The position numbers and the translations under genes were made by a program. DNA of 19,026 nt from the NCBI GenBank assembly GCA_037625715.1, contig JASJHQ010000020.1, positions 1 to 19,026 of the forward strand, given 5' to 3'. Numbering within the stretch: the stretch's first letter is position 1; each line of letters starts with the position of its first letter. Shown piece by piece: positions 1 through 8,272 of the stretch. The notes beneath the pieces are model-generated. The model ran no database searches, was not told where the DNA came from, and worked only from the letters and a program-made list of their open reading frames with translations. Source of the stretch: JABAYQ01 sp018608925 (lineage in GTDB: Bacteria; Bacteroidota; Bacteroidia; Flavobacteriales; UBA7312).

Positions 1-36
1 AACCCCTAATCTACTAGAGAAAAGGGGTTTGTTTTT
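1..36. terminator. Possible intrinsic terminator hairpin at the window edge
   Basis: Arms AACCCCT (1-7) and AGGGGTT (23-29) form a 7-bp stem with a 15-base loop. A T-rich run follows on the plus strand, so it could end an upstream plus-strand gene outside the window. It also lies just downstream of the minus-strand tRNA and may end that transcript. The left flank is cut off, so the direction cannot be settled. Confidence 0.5.
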
Positions 37-38
37 AG

Positions 39-111
<73 letters not shown>

Positions 112-119
112 ATAGGCCG

Positions 120-127
120 CAAATATA
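120..127 (-). promoter_or_regulatory. -7 box of the tRNA-fMet promoter
   Basis: Read on the minus strand this is TATATTTG, an exact match to the Bacteroidetes -7 consensus TAnnTTTG. It ends 8 bases before the first tRNA nucleotide, so a start a few bases downstream gives a very short 5' leader. No clear -33 TTG is seen. Confidence 0.6.
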
Positions 128-183
128 CTATAATTCATTAAAAAGCGAATGAAAAAAATGTTTTTTTTAGTAGGCTAAAAGAT

Positions 184-191
184 TACTTTTG
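184..191 (+). promoter_or_regulatory. -7 box of the ABC-F/era/der promoter
   Basis: TACTTTTG matches TAnnTTTG exactly and ends 6 bases before the ATG at 198. A start at the usual distance would give a leaderless or nearly leaderless message. The box also covers the in-frame TTG at 189, which argues against that codon as the start. Confidence 0.6.
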
Positions 192-197
192 CGCCCT

Positions 198-2165
198 ATG
201 GTTTCAGTAAGTAATGTGTCTGTTTATTTTGGTGGTCAAGAATTGTTTGACGATATCTCTTTTATGGTTAATAAGGGAGATAGACTAGGTTTAGTTGGTA
301 AAAATGGTGCTGGTAAATCCACGCTATTAAAAATAATAGCGGGAGATTTGTCGCCAAATAATGGTACTATTTCTTGTCCTAATGATAGCAGTTTAGGCTT
401 TTTAAGGCAAGATTTAGAGTTCGAAGATGGCCGAACAGTCAAGGAAGAGGCCGAACAAGCCTTTATAGAAATTAAAGCTTTAGAGCTTAAAATGTCTGGT
501 TTTAGCCATCAAATGGCTACCAGAACCGACTACGAATCGGACGAATACATGCAGTTAATCATCGACAACACAGAATGTGAAGAGCGTTTCTCTTTGCTTG
601 GTGGTTATACTATTCAGTCCGAAATGGGTCAGGTTCTTATTGGTTTAGGTTTTACTAACGATGATTTAGATAAGCAAACCAACGAATTTAGTGGAGGTTG
701 GAGAATGCGTTTAGAGCTTGCCAAACTTCTTTTGCAAAAGCCAGATGTATTATTACTCGATGAGCCTACCAATCACCTCGATATTGAATCGATTGTTTGG
801 CTCGAAAATTGGCTGAAAAATTATGGTGGTGCAGTTATATTAGTGTCGCACGATAGAGCTTTCTTAGATGCGGTAACAAATAGAACCATTGATCTTTTAC
901 ATGGAAAGGCTAACGATTACAGAGCTAGCTATTCTAAATACGTTGAGCTTCGTAAAGACAGACAAGAAAAGCAAATTCAGGCTAAGAAAAATCAGGATAA
1001 AGAGGTAAAGCAAACCAAAGAGTTAATCGAGAAATTTAGATTTAAGAAGAGTAAAGCATCTTTCGCTCAGTCTCTTATTAAGAAGCTCGATAAAATGACC
1101 ATGATTGAGGTAGAAAAAGATGAAAGCGCTAGTATGCATTTTAAATTTCCTCCTGCTCCTCACTCTGGTAAAATTACTTTAGAAGTAAATTCTATTTCTA
1201 AAAGTTACGATCAACTCCAGGTTCTTAAAAATATAGACCTCTTGTTAGAAAGAGGAGAAAAGATTGCTTTCGTTGGAAAAAACGGAGAAGGGAAAACAAC
1301 TTTAGCAAAGATTATTACTAACGTAATTGATTATACTGGTTCTGTAGAATTAGGATACCAAGCTAAAATAGGATACTACGCACAAAATCAGTCCGAATTG
1401 TTGGATGGTGAAAAAACAATATTAGAATTGGTTTCTGATGCTGCCGACGAACATAGCAGACCAAGAGTAAGAGATATGTTGGGTTCGTTTTTGTTTAGTG
1501 GAGACGCTGCCAACAAAAAAGTAAAAGTGCTTTCTGGGGGAGAACGAGCAAGAGTAGCTTTATGTAAATTATTACTTGAGCCAGTTAACTTATTGGTGAT
1601 GGATGAGCCTACCAACCACTTGGATATGATGTCTAAAGAGATTCTTAAAAACGCATTAAAAATGTATGATGGAACTCTGATAATTGTATCGCACGATAGG
1701 GATTTCTTACAAGGACTTACCGAGAAAGTATACGAGTTTAAAAACAAAAATATTGTAGAGCATTTAGGAGATATTAACGATTTCCTTGCTGCCAAAAAAG
1801 TATTAGACTTTAAAGAGTTTGAAACTGAAAACAAACAAAAAGCTAAGGCTAATTCTGTTAAAAAAGATTCATCGAGTAATCTTGATTACGAACAAAAAAA
1901 ACAACTAGATAAGGACATCAAAAAAGTGTCTAACAAGATTAAAAATCTAGAACGTAAGGTAGATGGCATCGAAACAGAATTAAAAGAATTAGATTTGCAA
2001 TTGTCTGACCCAGAAAAGTATAAAGAACTTTCGGCCCAATCTGGGTTTTTTGAAGCTTACAAAAAGAAACAAGAAGAATTAGCTTTGCTAATGAAGGAAT
2101 GGGAAGATGATTTACTATTAGCAGAAGAATTGAAATTAAAAAAAGACCAAAGCAATGACGCATAA
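198..2165 (+). CDS. ABC-F family ATPase (Uup-like, duplicated ATP-binding cassette)
   Basis: Cytosolic ABC-F protein of 655 residues with two ATP-binding cassettes and no membrane segment. ABC-F proteins bind the ribosome and act on translation or ribosome assembly rather than transport. Cassette 1 has Walker A at 34-42 (GKNGAGKST), signature FSGGWRMR near 165-171 and Walker B ending DEPTNHLD near 195. Cassette 2 has Walker A at 360-368 (GKNGEGKTT), signature LSGGERAR at 445-452 and a second DEPTNHLD near 476. The charged linker between them fits the P-site tRNA interaction motif. The lysine- and glutamate-rich C-terminus (about 565-655) is predicted coiled coil, as in Uup. I chose ATG 198 over the in-frame TTG at 189, which lies in the promoter box. 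The 3' end overlaps era by 11 bases. Subfamily (Uup, YheS or EttA type) is not certain. Confidence 0.92.
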   Translation: MVSVSNVSVYFGGQELFDDISFMVNKGDRLGLVGKNGAGKSTLLKIIAGDLSPNNGTISCPNDSSLGFLRQDLEFEDGRTVKEEAEQAFIEIKALELKMSGFSHQMATRTDYESDEYMQLIIDNTECEERFSLLGGYTIQSEMGQVLIGLGFTNDDLDKQTNEFSGGWRMRLELAKLLLQKPDVLLLDEPTNHLDIESIVWLENWLKNYGGAVILVSHDRAFLDAVTNRTIDLLHGKANDYRASYSKYVELRKDRQEKQIQAKKNQDKEVKQTKELIEKFRFKKSKASFAQSLIKKLDKMTMIEVEKDESASMHFKFPPAPHSGKITLEVNSISKSYDQLQVLKNIDLLLERGEKIAFVGKNGEGKTTLAKIITNVIDYTGSVELGYQAKIGYYAQNQSELLDGEKTILELVSDAADEHSRPRVRDMLGSFLFSGDAANKKVKVLSGGERARVALCKLLLEPVNLLVMDEPTNHLDMMSKEILKNALKMYDGTLIIVSHDRDFLQGLTEKVYEFKNKNIVEHLGDINDFLAAKKVLDFKEFETENKQKAKANSVKKDSSSNLDYEQKKQLDKDIKKVSNKIKNLERKVDGIETELKELDLQLSDPEKYKELSAQSGFFEAYKKKQEELALLMKEWEDDLLLAEELKLKKDQSNDA

Positions 2166-3036
2166 AGCAGGTTTTGTAAATATTATTGGAAATCCTAATG
2201 TTGGTAAGTCAACCCTAATGAATGCATGGGTTGGGGAGAAACTTTCTATTATTACCCATAAGGCTCAAACTACTAGACACCGGATTTTAGGAATTGTTAA
2301 TCACGATGATTATCAAGTCGTTTTATCTGATACTCCTGGTATTTTAGAGCCAGCTTACAAGCTTCAGGAAAACATGATGGACTTTGTTAAGGGAGCTTTT
2401 CAGGATGCCGATATACTTGTGTATATGGTTGAGGTGGGAGAGAAGAAAATGAATAACGAGGCTATCTTTGAAAAATTAACTCATAGCGAGCAGCCTCTTT
2501 TGTTATTGCTTAACAAAATTGATAATATAGATCAAGAAGAGTTAGAGGCACAATTCGAATATTGGCAAGCACTTATTCCTAAAGCAATGATATATCCTAT
2601 ATCTGCTTTAAATAAGTTCAATATTGGAGTGGTCTTTGATAAAATAGTTTCACTTTTGCCAGAGTCTCCAGCTTATTACGATAAGGATACTTTAACAGAT
2701 AAGTCGGAACGCTTTTTCGTTGCCGAAATAATCAGAGAGAAAATTTTAAAATACTATAGTAAAGAGATTCCTTATTCGGTAGAAATCGAAGTAGAAGAAT
2801 TTGTTCACGAGGAAAAAATATTAAAGATAAGGGCAATTATTTTTGTTGCTAGAGATTCCCAAAAAGGAATCATTATCGGACATAAAGGAGTGGCTCTCAA
2901 TAAAGTGGGCACCCTAGCAAGAAGAGATATGGAAGTCTTTTTTAAGAAGAAGATTTTCCTAGATTTATATGTTAAGGTAAACAAAGACTGGAGAGATAAG
3001 GATAGCCAGTTAAAAAGATTTGGTTACGAAAATTAA
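2155..3036 (+). CDS. era: GTPase Era
   Basis: Era is an essential GTPase that binds 16S rRNA near its 3' end and helps mature the 30S subunit. The 293 residues match the usual length. GTPase motifs are G1 GNPNVGKST (12-20), G3 DTPG (59-62) and G4 NKID (120-123). The C-terminal KH domain carries the loop GHKG (242-245), preceded by the family-typical GIII. The start lies inside the end of the ABC-F gene (11-base overlap in another frame), so the two are probably translationally coupled. der follows 9 bases later. Confidence 0.97.
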   Translation: MTHKAGFVNIIGNPNVGKSTLMNAWVGEKLSIITHKAQTTRHRILGIVNHDDYQVVLSDTPGILEPAYKLQENMMDFVKGAFQDADILVYMVEVGEKKMNNEAIFEKLTHSEQPLLLLLNKIDNIDQEELEAQFEYWQALIPKAMIYPISALNKFNIGVVFDKIVSLLPESPAYYDKDTLTDKSERFFVAEIIREKILKYYSKEIPYSVEIEVEEFVHEEKILKIRAIIFVARDSQKGIIIGHKGVALNKVGTLARRDMEVFFKKKIFLDLYVKVNKDWRDKDSQLKRFGYEN

Positions 3037-3045
3037 ATAGAAGTT

Positions 3046-4350
3046 ATGGCAAATATTGTTGCAATTGTAGGAAGACCTAATGTAGGGAAATCAACCTTTT
3101 TTAACCGTATGGTTCAAAGAAGGCAAGCTATTGTTGATTCCGTGAGTGGAGTTACTAGAGACAGACATTATGGTAAAACAGATTGGAATGGCCAAGAGTT
3201 TTCAATAATTGATACTGGTGGTTATATCATAGGTTCTGACGATATTTTCGAAGAAGAAATTCGTAAGCAAGTTGATTTAGCAATTGATGAAGCAAACGTT
3301 ATATTGTTTTTGGTAGATGCTCAAATAGGAGTTACTGATCTAGATATTACGGTAGCTAACCACTTAAGAAAAGCTAAAAAACCTCTTATTCTTGTAGCCA
3401 ACAAAGTAGACAATGCAGCAATAATGCAGCAAGCAGTAGACCTATATTCTTTAGGATTAGGGGAATACTTTTGTATATCGGCTGTAAATGGCTCTGGTAC
3501 AGGAGAATTGCTAGACGCGGTAGTCGAAAGCTTACCTCCTGAGCCTATTCGTGATGAGACTGATTTGCCAAGGTTCGCTATTGTAGGTAGACCTAATGTA
3601 GGGAAATCATCTTTTATCAATGCCTTGGTTGGTGAGGATAGAAATATAGTAACCAATATTGCCGGAACAACTAGAGATTCTCTTGATACTCATTATACCA
3701 AATTTGGTCACGACTTTACGCTGGTTGATACTGCTGGAGTAAGAAAGAAAAAAAATGTTCACGAAGATCTTGAGTTTTATTCGGTTATGAGATCTATTCG
3801 ATCTATCGAATATTCTGATGTTTGTTTGTTGATTATTGACGCAACTTTAGGTTTCGAGTCTCAAGATCAAAGTATTTTCCATTTAGCTGATAAAAACAGA
3901 AAAGGGATTGTAATACTAGTTAATAAATGGGATTTAGTTGAGAAAGACACTCATTCTGTTAAAGAGTATGAAGAGATGATTAGAAATAAAATCTCCCCGT
4001 TTACAGATGTGCCTATTGTTTTTGTTTCAGCGCTTAATAAACAAAGGTTATTAAAAGCTCTACAGGTTGCTATTGATGTGTTTAAAGACAGAAAAGCTAG
4101 AATTACAACCTCCAAGCTTAATGCTGTAATGCTGCCAATTATAGAGATTACGCCTCCGCCAGCTACTAAAGGTAAGTACGTGAAAATTAAGTTTTGTACT
4201 CAGTTACCTACTAAGACTCCGACCTTTGCCTTTTTCGCTAATTTACCTCAATACGTAAAAGATCCGTATAAAAGATTTATCGAAAATAAGCTAAGAGAGA
4301 ATTTCGATTTCTCTGGAGTTCCGATACAGATTTTCTTTAGAAAGAAATAA
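3046..4350 (+). CDS. der: Tandem-domain ribosome-assembly GTPase Der (EngA)
   Basis: Der has two GTPase domains and acts in 50S subunit assembly. Domain 1 shows GRPNVGKST (9-17), DTGG (56-59) and NKVD (119-122). Domain 2 shows GRPNVGKSS (181-189), DTAG (228-231) and NKWD (293-296). The C-terminal part from about 350 fits the KH-like domain, ending in IQIFFRKK. The 434 residues are normal for the family. It is the last gene of the ABC-F/era/der operon. It converges with metK, leaving only 3 bases between the two stop codons and no strong intrinsic terminator. Confidence 0.97.
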   Translation: MANIVAIVGRPNVGKSTFFNRMVQRRQAIVDSVSGVTRDRHYGKTDWNGQEFSIIDTGGYIIGSDDIFEEEIRKQVDLAIDEANVILFLVDAQIGVTDLDITVANHLRKAKKPLILVANKVDNAAIMQQAVDLYSLGLGEYFCISAVNGSGTGELLDAVVESLPPEPIRDETDLPRFAIVGRPNVGKSSFINALVGEDRNIVTNIAGTTRDSLDTHYTKFGHDFTLVDTAGVRKKKNVHEDLEFYSVMRSIRSIEYSDVCLLIIDATLGFESQDQSIFHLADKNRKGIVILVNKWDLVEKDTHSVKEYEEMIRNKISPFTDVPIVFVSALNKQRLLKALQVAIDVFKDRKARITTSKLNAVMLPIIEITPPPATKGKYVKIKFCTQLPTKTPTFAFFANLPQYVKDPYKRFIENKLRENFDFSGVPIQIFFRKK

Positions 4351-4353
4351 TTT

Positions 4354-5631
4354 CTATAGTTTAAAAGCAGTCTTTACCTGATCGATGTAATCTAGTTTCT
4401 CCCAAGTAAAAGTTTCTACCTCTACTTTCTTGAAATCATTACCGACTTTAAAAGTTAACTCCTTAGTTTGAGGAGTTCTTCCCATGTGTCCGTATGCTGC
4501 TGTTTCTTGATAAATAGGATTCTTAAGTTTCAGTCTATCAATAAGTGCTGCAGGTCGCATATCGAAAATATCGCTTACTTTTTTAGCAATTTCACTATCT
4601 TTCATATCCACCTTACAACTTCCGTAAGTGTCTACAAATATTCCCATTGGTTTAGCTACTCCAATTGCGTAAGATACCTGAACTAATATTTTTTCACATA
4701 CTCCAGCTCCAACCATGTTTTTAGCAATATGTCTGGTAGCGTATGCTGCCGAACGGTCTACTTTAGAAGGGTCTTTTCCTGAAAAAGCACCACCACCGTG
4801 GGCACCTCTACCTCCGTAAGTGTCAACAATAATCTTACGACCAGTAAGGCCAGTGTCTCCATGAGGACCACCAATAACAAATTTTCCGGTAGGGTTAATG
4901 TGGTATGCTTCTGTGCCAAATAATTTTTGTTGGCGTTCTTCTATTTGAGCTAATACTCTAGGAATTAGAATATTTACTACATCCGATTCTATTTTTTCTT
5001 GCATCGCTTTCTCAGCCTGCTCAGGATTTTTTTCGTCGATAATAAACTCATCGTGTTGAGTAGAAACAACAATAGCTTCTATTCTGATTGGCTTATGGTC
5101 CTCATCGTATTCGATAGTTACTTGCGATTTGGAGTCTGGACGTAAATAAGTCATTTCTTTTCCTTCTCTTCTAATTGCTGCTAACTCGATAAGAATTCTG
5201 TGAGATAGATCTAGAGCCAAAGGCATGTAGTTGTCTGTCTCGTTAGTTGCGTAACCAAACATCATTCCTTGGTCACCAGCACCTTGTTCGTGGTGCATTC
5301 CCTTTCCTTGTTCTACTCCTTGGTTGATGTCCTCTGATTGCTCATGAATCGCTGATATTACTCCACAGCTATCAGCATCAAATTGATATTCCGATTTGTT
5401 ATAGCCTATTTTTCTAATTACATCTCTAGCAACATTCTGAACGTCCACATAAGCGGTAGATTTAACTTCTCCTGAAAGAACGGTAAGACCTGTAGTAACA
5501 AGAGTTTCGCAAGCTACTTTAGAGTTAGGGTCTTGCACCAAGAAATTGTCTAATAACGCATCAGAAATTTGATCTGCTACTTTGTCTGGGTGCCCTTCTG
5601 AAACTGATTCAGATGTAAAGAAATATGCCAT
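4354..5631 (-). CDS. metK: S-adenosylmethionine synthetase MetK
   Basis: Methionine adenosyltransferase makes S-adenosylmethionine from methionine and ATP. The catalytic GHPDK segment is at 13-17, signature GAGDQGMMFGYA at 117-128 and the glycine-rich loop GGGAFSGKD at 279-287, followed by SKVDRS. The 425 residues exceed the E. coli enzyme (384). The extra length lies largely between about 150 and 235, in the middle region, which I take to be lineage-typical. The gene is preceded by a leader of roughly 100 bases holding a putative SAM-II aptamer, which suggests feedback by its own product. In this window BioA and BioB both consume SAM. Confidence 0.97.
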   Translation of the reverse strand: MAYFFTSESVSEGHPDKVADQISDALLDNFLVQDPNSKVACETLVTTGLTVLSGEVKSTAYVDVQNVARDVIRKIGYNKSEYQFDADSCGVISAIHEQSEDINQGVEQGKGMHHEQGAGDQGMMFGYATNETDNYMPLALDLSHRILIELAAIRREGKEMTYLRPDSKSQVTIEYDEDHKPIRIEAIVVSTQHDEFIIDEKNPEQAEKAMQEKIESDVVNILIPRVLAQIEERQQKLFGTEAYHINPTGKFVIGGPHGDTGLTGRKIIVDTYGGRGAHGGGAFSGKDPSKVDRSAAYATRHIAKNMVGAGVCEKILVQVSYAIGVAKPMGIFVDTYGSCKVDMKDSEIAKKVSDIFDMRPAALIDRLKLKNPIYQETAAYGHMGRTPQTKELTFKVGNDFKKVEVETFTWEKLDYIDQVKTAFKL

Positions 5632-5683
5632 AATATTGGTTTATTAAAAAGTAAAAAACTAGTGAATATAGACGATGCAATTA

Positions 5684-5735
5684 TCCCGTTTTAGCATTTT
5701 TAGGAGTGGTTGCAATCAGTCAAATTTGTCCACTT
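5684..5735 (-). promoter_or_regulatory. Putative SAM-II riboswitch (H-type pseudoknot) in the metK leader
   Basis: On the minus strand an AGTGG arm (5734-5730) pairs with CCACT (5709-5705). The enclosed loop holds ATTTGACTGATTGCAA. The 3' tail has TAAAAATGCTAAAACGGGA. Loop segments CTG (5719-5717) and GCA (5713-5711) can pair antiparallel with tail segments CGG (5688-5686) and TGC (5696-5694). This gives the H-type pseudoknot of SAM-II, whose conserved ATTGCA loop and GCTAAA..GGG tail are both present. The element sits upstream of the SAM synthetase gene and downstream of a TAnnTTTG box. It ends about 52 bases before the ATG, farther than expected for simple blocking of the start. The call comes from recalled consensus and hand pairing, not a covariance search. 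Confidence 0.78.
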
Positions 5736-5745
5736 AATATAGGTG

Positions 5746-5753
5746 CAAAGGTA
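5746..5753 (-). promoter_or_regulatory. -7 box of the metK promoter
   Basis: Read on the minus strand this is TACCTTTG, an exact TAnnTTTG match. Transcription from about 5740 would include the whole SAM-II-like pseudoknot and give a leader of roughly 105-110 bases. Confidence 0.6.
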
Positions 5754-5793
5754 TTAAATAATTTATTACAATTTGCAGATTTTTATAGTATTG

Positions 5794-6489
5794 TTATTTA
5801 GTTAACTCTTGAAAATAGGATTCCAAATCAATGTTATCAGCTCTCAGCTGGGCCATTGTTTTATCGGCTACAATTTGTCCCTTGTTGATAATAATGACTC
5901 TATTGCATATTCTGTCTACTTCTTGCATTATGTGGGTAGAGAGAAGTACTGTTTTGTTCTTGCCGCTATCTTTTATTAAATTTCTAATTTCAACTAACTG
6001 ATTAGGGTCAAGTCCAGTAGTGGGTTCATCTAAAATTAAAACTTCAGGATCATGAATTAAAGCAGCAGCCAATCCTACTCTTTGTCGATATCCTTTAGAA
6101 AGTTGGGAGATTTTTTTATGCTGTTCTTTTTCTAAACCAGTAATAGAAATCATTTCTTCTATTCTGTTTTTAGAAACACCATAAATACCTGCAACAAAAG
6201 CCAAATACTCCTTTATGTACATGTCGGTATAAAGAGGATTGTGTTCTGGTAAATAACCAATCTTACTTTTTGTTTCGATAGGATTATCTTCAATGTTCTG
6301 ACCGCAAACATTAACTTCTCCTTCATCTTTAGAAAGGTAGCAGCAAATAATTTTCATTAAAGTTGATTTTCCTGCTCCGTTAGGACCTAAGAAACCAACG
6401 ACATCTCCTTCTTTTATTGACAAAGAGACTTCTTTAAGTGCGGCTTGTTGCCCGTAATATTTGCTAACCTTATTTACTTCAATAGACAT
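5794..6489 (-). CDS. gldA: ABC transporter ATP-binding protein, GldA-like (gliding motility)
   Basis: Single-cassette ATPase of 231 residues. Walker A GPNGAGKST is at 35-43, signature LSKGYRQR at 130-137, Walker B VLILDEP at 150-156 and the switch histidine in STH at 184-186. The Q-loop position reads YLPEHNPLY, with E in place of Q. That segment, together with the MSIEVNKVSK start and STHIMQEV, closely resembles Flavobacterium GldA as I remember it. GldA works with membrane proteins GldF and GldG, which are not in this window. I chose ATG 6489 because the family starts MSIEV. An upstream in-frame ATG at 6573 would add a lysine-rich leader and run through the divergent rsgA promoter. A general ABC-2 exporter ATPase remains possible. 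Confidence 0.88.
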   Translation of the reverse strand: MSIEVNKVSKYYGQQAALKEVSLSIKEGDVVGFLGPNGAGKSTLMKIICCYLSKDEGEVNVCGQNIEDNPIETKSKIGYLPEHNPLYTDMYIKEYLAFVAGIYGVSKNRIEEMISITGLEKEQHKKISQLSKGYRQRVGLAAALIHDPEVLILDEPTTGLDPNQLVEIRNLIKDSGKNKTVLLSTHIMQEVDRICNRVIIINKGQIVADKTMAQLRADNIDLESYFQELTK

Positions 6490-6494
6490 GTTAG

Positions 6495-6502
6495 CGAAGA
6501 TA
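6495..6502 (-). promoter_or_regulatory. Probable -7 box of gldA
   Basis: Read on the minus strand this is TATCTTCG, one mismatch from TAnnTTTG, ending 5 bases before the chosen ATG at 6489. The spacing equals that of the rsgA and ketosynthase boxes, which supports both the box and the start choice. Confidence 0.42.
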
Positions 6503-6554
6503 CATAAGATTTGTTTATTTTTTTTGCTTTTTATCGAACTTAACTTAAGGGTTG

Positions 6555-6562
6555 TATATTTG
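6555..6562 (+). promoter_or_regulatory. -7 box of the rsgA-dtd-mazG promoter
   Basis: TATATTTG matches TAnnTTTG exactly and ends 5 bases before the rsgA ATG at 6568. It predicts a leaderless or nearly leaderless mRNA. No clear -33 TTG stands at the usual distance. Confidence 0.58.
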
Positions 6563-6567
6563 TATTC

Positions 6568-7497
6568 ATGCAAGGAGTGGTAATAAAATCTACAGGTAGT
6601 TGGTATATAGTTAAGACCGAAGATGGTGAGCAGCTAAATTGCCGTATTCGTGGTAAATTCAGAATACAAGGTATTAAAAGCACCAATCCTGTTGTAGTGG
6701 GTGATGAGGTTATAATTACTCAAGAAGAAGAATCGTATATTATTTCTGAACTTCTTGAAAGACGTAATTATATCGTTCGTAAATCGGTCAACCTTTCTAA
6801 GCAAACTCACATTATTGCTTCAAATATTGATCAGGCTATTTTAGTAGCAACTATAAAAAGTCCAACTACTTCGACTAGTTTTATCGATCGTATTTTAGTG
6901 GCTGCTAAATCTTATGACATTGATGTTGTTATTGTTTTTAATAAAGCTGATTTATTAGATAAGCAAGAGAAGCTAAAATTAGAAGGCATAATAGATCTTT
7001 ATCAAAAAATTGGTCATAAATGTTTTTCATTGGCTGCTCTTGAAGATGATTTGTCCTCATTAAAGGAGGTAATGAAAGATAAGGTGAATGTTTTTTGCGG
7101 CCATTCTGGTGTTGGCAAATCTACTTTGTTAAATATGATTCAGCCAGATTTAGATATCATTACTCAAGAAATTTCTTTCCAACACCAACAGGGAATGCAT
7201 ACCACCACTTTTTCTGAGATGCATGAGCTAGATTTTGGAGCCAAAATTATTGATACTCCAGGTATAAGGGGTTTTGGTCTAGTGGAAATTAACCAGAGTG
7301 AACTTTCTCATTATTTTCCAGAATTTTTTGCTCTCAATGCAAAGTGTAAATACAATAATTGCATTCATGTTAATGAGCCGAATTGTGGTGTTAAACAGGC
7401 AATAGATAACAATCAAATTGCTGCTTCTAGGTACAAGAGTTACCTAAGTATGTTAGAGTCTGATGACGAGCATTATAGAGTAAATAAATTCGAATAA
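6568..7497 (+). CDS. rsgA: Ribosome small-subunit biogenesis GTPase RsgA
   Basis: RsgA is a circularly permuted GTPase that checks late 30S maturation. The motif order shows the permutation: G4 NKAD (125-128) precedes the P-loop GHSGVGKS (178-185), followed by G3 DTPG (229-232). The N-terminal 65 residues fit the OB-fold domain. The C-terminal zinc knuckle has C260, C265, H267 and C273. The 309 residues are normal. The stop codon is followed directly by the dtd ATG (TAAATG), so the genes are probably coupled. This adds a third 30S/50S assembly GTPase to the window, after Era and Der. Confidence 0.97.
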   Translation: MQGVVIKSTGSWYIVKTEDGEQLNCRIRGKFRIQGIKSTNPVVVGDEVIITQEEESYIISELLERRNYIVRKSVNLSKQTHIIASNIDQAILVATIKSPTTSTSFIDRILVAAKSYDIDVVIVFNKADLLDKQEKLKLEGIIDLYQKIGHKCFSLAALEDDLSSLKEVMKDKVNVFCGHSGVGKSTLLNMIQPDLDIITQEISFQHQQGMHTTTFSEMHELDFGAKIIDTPGIRGFGLVEINQSELSHYFPEFFALNAKCKYNNCIHVNEPNCGVKQAIDNNQIAASRYKSYLSMLESDDEHYRVNKFE

Positions 7498-7950
7498 ATG
7501 AGAGCTGTTATTCAGAGAGTTAGTAGTGCATCGGTTACTATAGAACAGAAAAAAACAGCGTCTATTGACCAAGGATTATTAATCTTGCTAGCAATAGAAT
7601 CTCAAGATTCTCAAGAAGATATAGATTGGCTTTGCAATAAAATTATTGGGTTACGTATTTTTAATGATCAGGATGGAACTATGAATTGTAGTGCGTCTGA
7701 TTTAGATGCCCAGTTGTTGGTAGTTAGTCAGTTTACTTTGTTTGCCAAAACTAAAAAAGGAAATAGGCCATCTTATATTAAGGCAGCACCGCCTTCTGTT
7801 TCTATACCACTCTATGAGTCTTTTATTAGCACCATTCAGAAACAATGCACTCAGAAAGTGGAGACAGGGGAGTTTGGAGCCGACATGAAAATTGATTTAA
7901 CAAACGATGGTCCTGTTACTATAATAATAGATACCAAAAACAAAGAATAA
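7498..7950 (+). CDS. dtd: D-aminoacyl-tRNA deacylase Dtd
   Basis: Dtd removes D-amino acids (and glycine from tRNA-Ala) wrongly charged onto tRNA. Family marks are the MRAVIQRVSSASV start, the SQFTLF motif (77-82), the KGNRPSYIKAA segment, and NDGPVT (136-141), which holds the Gly-cisPro pair that reads substrate chirality. The 150 residues are the usual length. The gene abuts rsgA at its start and the MazG-like gene at its end, each time as TAAATG, in a tightly packed three-gene operon. Confidence 0.96.
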   Translation: MRAVIQRVSSASVTIEQKKTASIDQGLLILLAIESQDSQEDIDWLCNKIIGLRIFNDQDGTMNCSASDLDAQLLVVSQFTLFAKTKKGNRPSYIKAAPPSVSIPLYESFISTIQKQCTQKVETGEFGADMKIDLTNDGPVTIIIDTKNKE

Positions 7951-8271
7951 ATGGCAATTAAGCAATTACAACAGGAAGTAGATAGTTGGATAAAGAAGTA
8001 TGGCGTTAGGTATTTTAATGAACTAACTAATATGGCAATACTCTCTGAAGAAGTAGGAGAGGTTGCCCGTATAATTTCTCGAAAATACGGAGAGCAATCT
8101 TTCAAAGAATCAGATAACAAAGATTTGGGCGAAGAGTTGGCGGATGTTTTGTTTGTAGTCTTGTGTTTAGCTAATCAGACCAATACAGACTTAGAGAAAG
8201 CATTTAAAGATAAGATGGATGCAAAAACGATAAGAGATAGCCAAAGGCACATTAATAATCCTAAGCTTTAA
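7951..8271 (+). CDS. MazG-like nucleotide pyrophosphohydrolase
   Basis: Short all-alpha NTP pyrophosphohydrolase of 106 residues, one MazG-type domain. The metal-binding pattern is visible: E33-E34-x-x-E37 in SEEVGEVAR, then E62-x-x-D65 in ELADVLFVV. Such proteins hydrolyse nucleoside triphosphates, often damaged ones, to the monophosphate; the substrate here is unknown. It is the last gene of rsgA-dtd-mazG. It converges with bioB, with a single base between the stop codons, so each transcript must run into the other gene unless termination is factor-dependent. Confidence 0.87.
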   Translation: MAIKQLQQEVDSWIKKYGVRYFNELTNMAILSEEVGEVARIISRKYGEQSFKESDNKDLGEELADVLFVVLCLANQTNTDLEKAFKDKMDAKTIRDSQRHINNPKL

Positions 8272-8272
8272 T

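Noticed and set aside
189..197. Earlier TTG start for the ABC-F protein
   Set aside because: The codon lies inside the TAnnTTTG box, and ATG 198 gives the usual family N-terminus.
1388..1834. Minus-strand open frame of about 148 codons inside the ABC-F gene
   Set aside because: It lies opposite a well-conserved coding region; the product resembles no family and has the composition expected of an antisense shadow.
4331..4347. TTTCTTT/AAAGAAA inverted repeat at the end of der
   Set aside because: It is pure A/T apart from one G-C pair, has a minimal loop and lies inside coding sequence; too weak to call a terminator.
6490..6573. Upstream ATG start for GldA, adding 28 residues
   Set aside because: The extra residues are lysine-rich and unlike the family, and the segment would run through the intergenic promoters and into the rsgA start.
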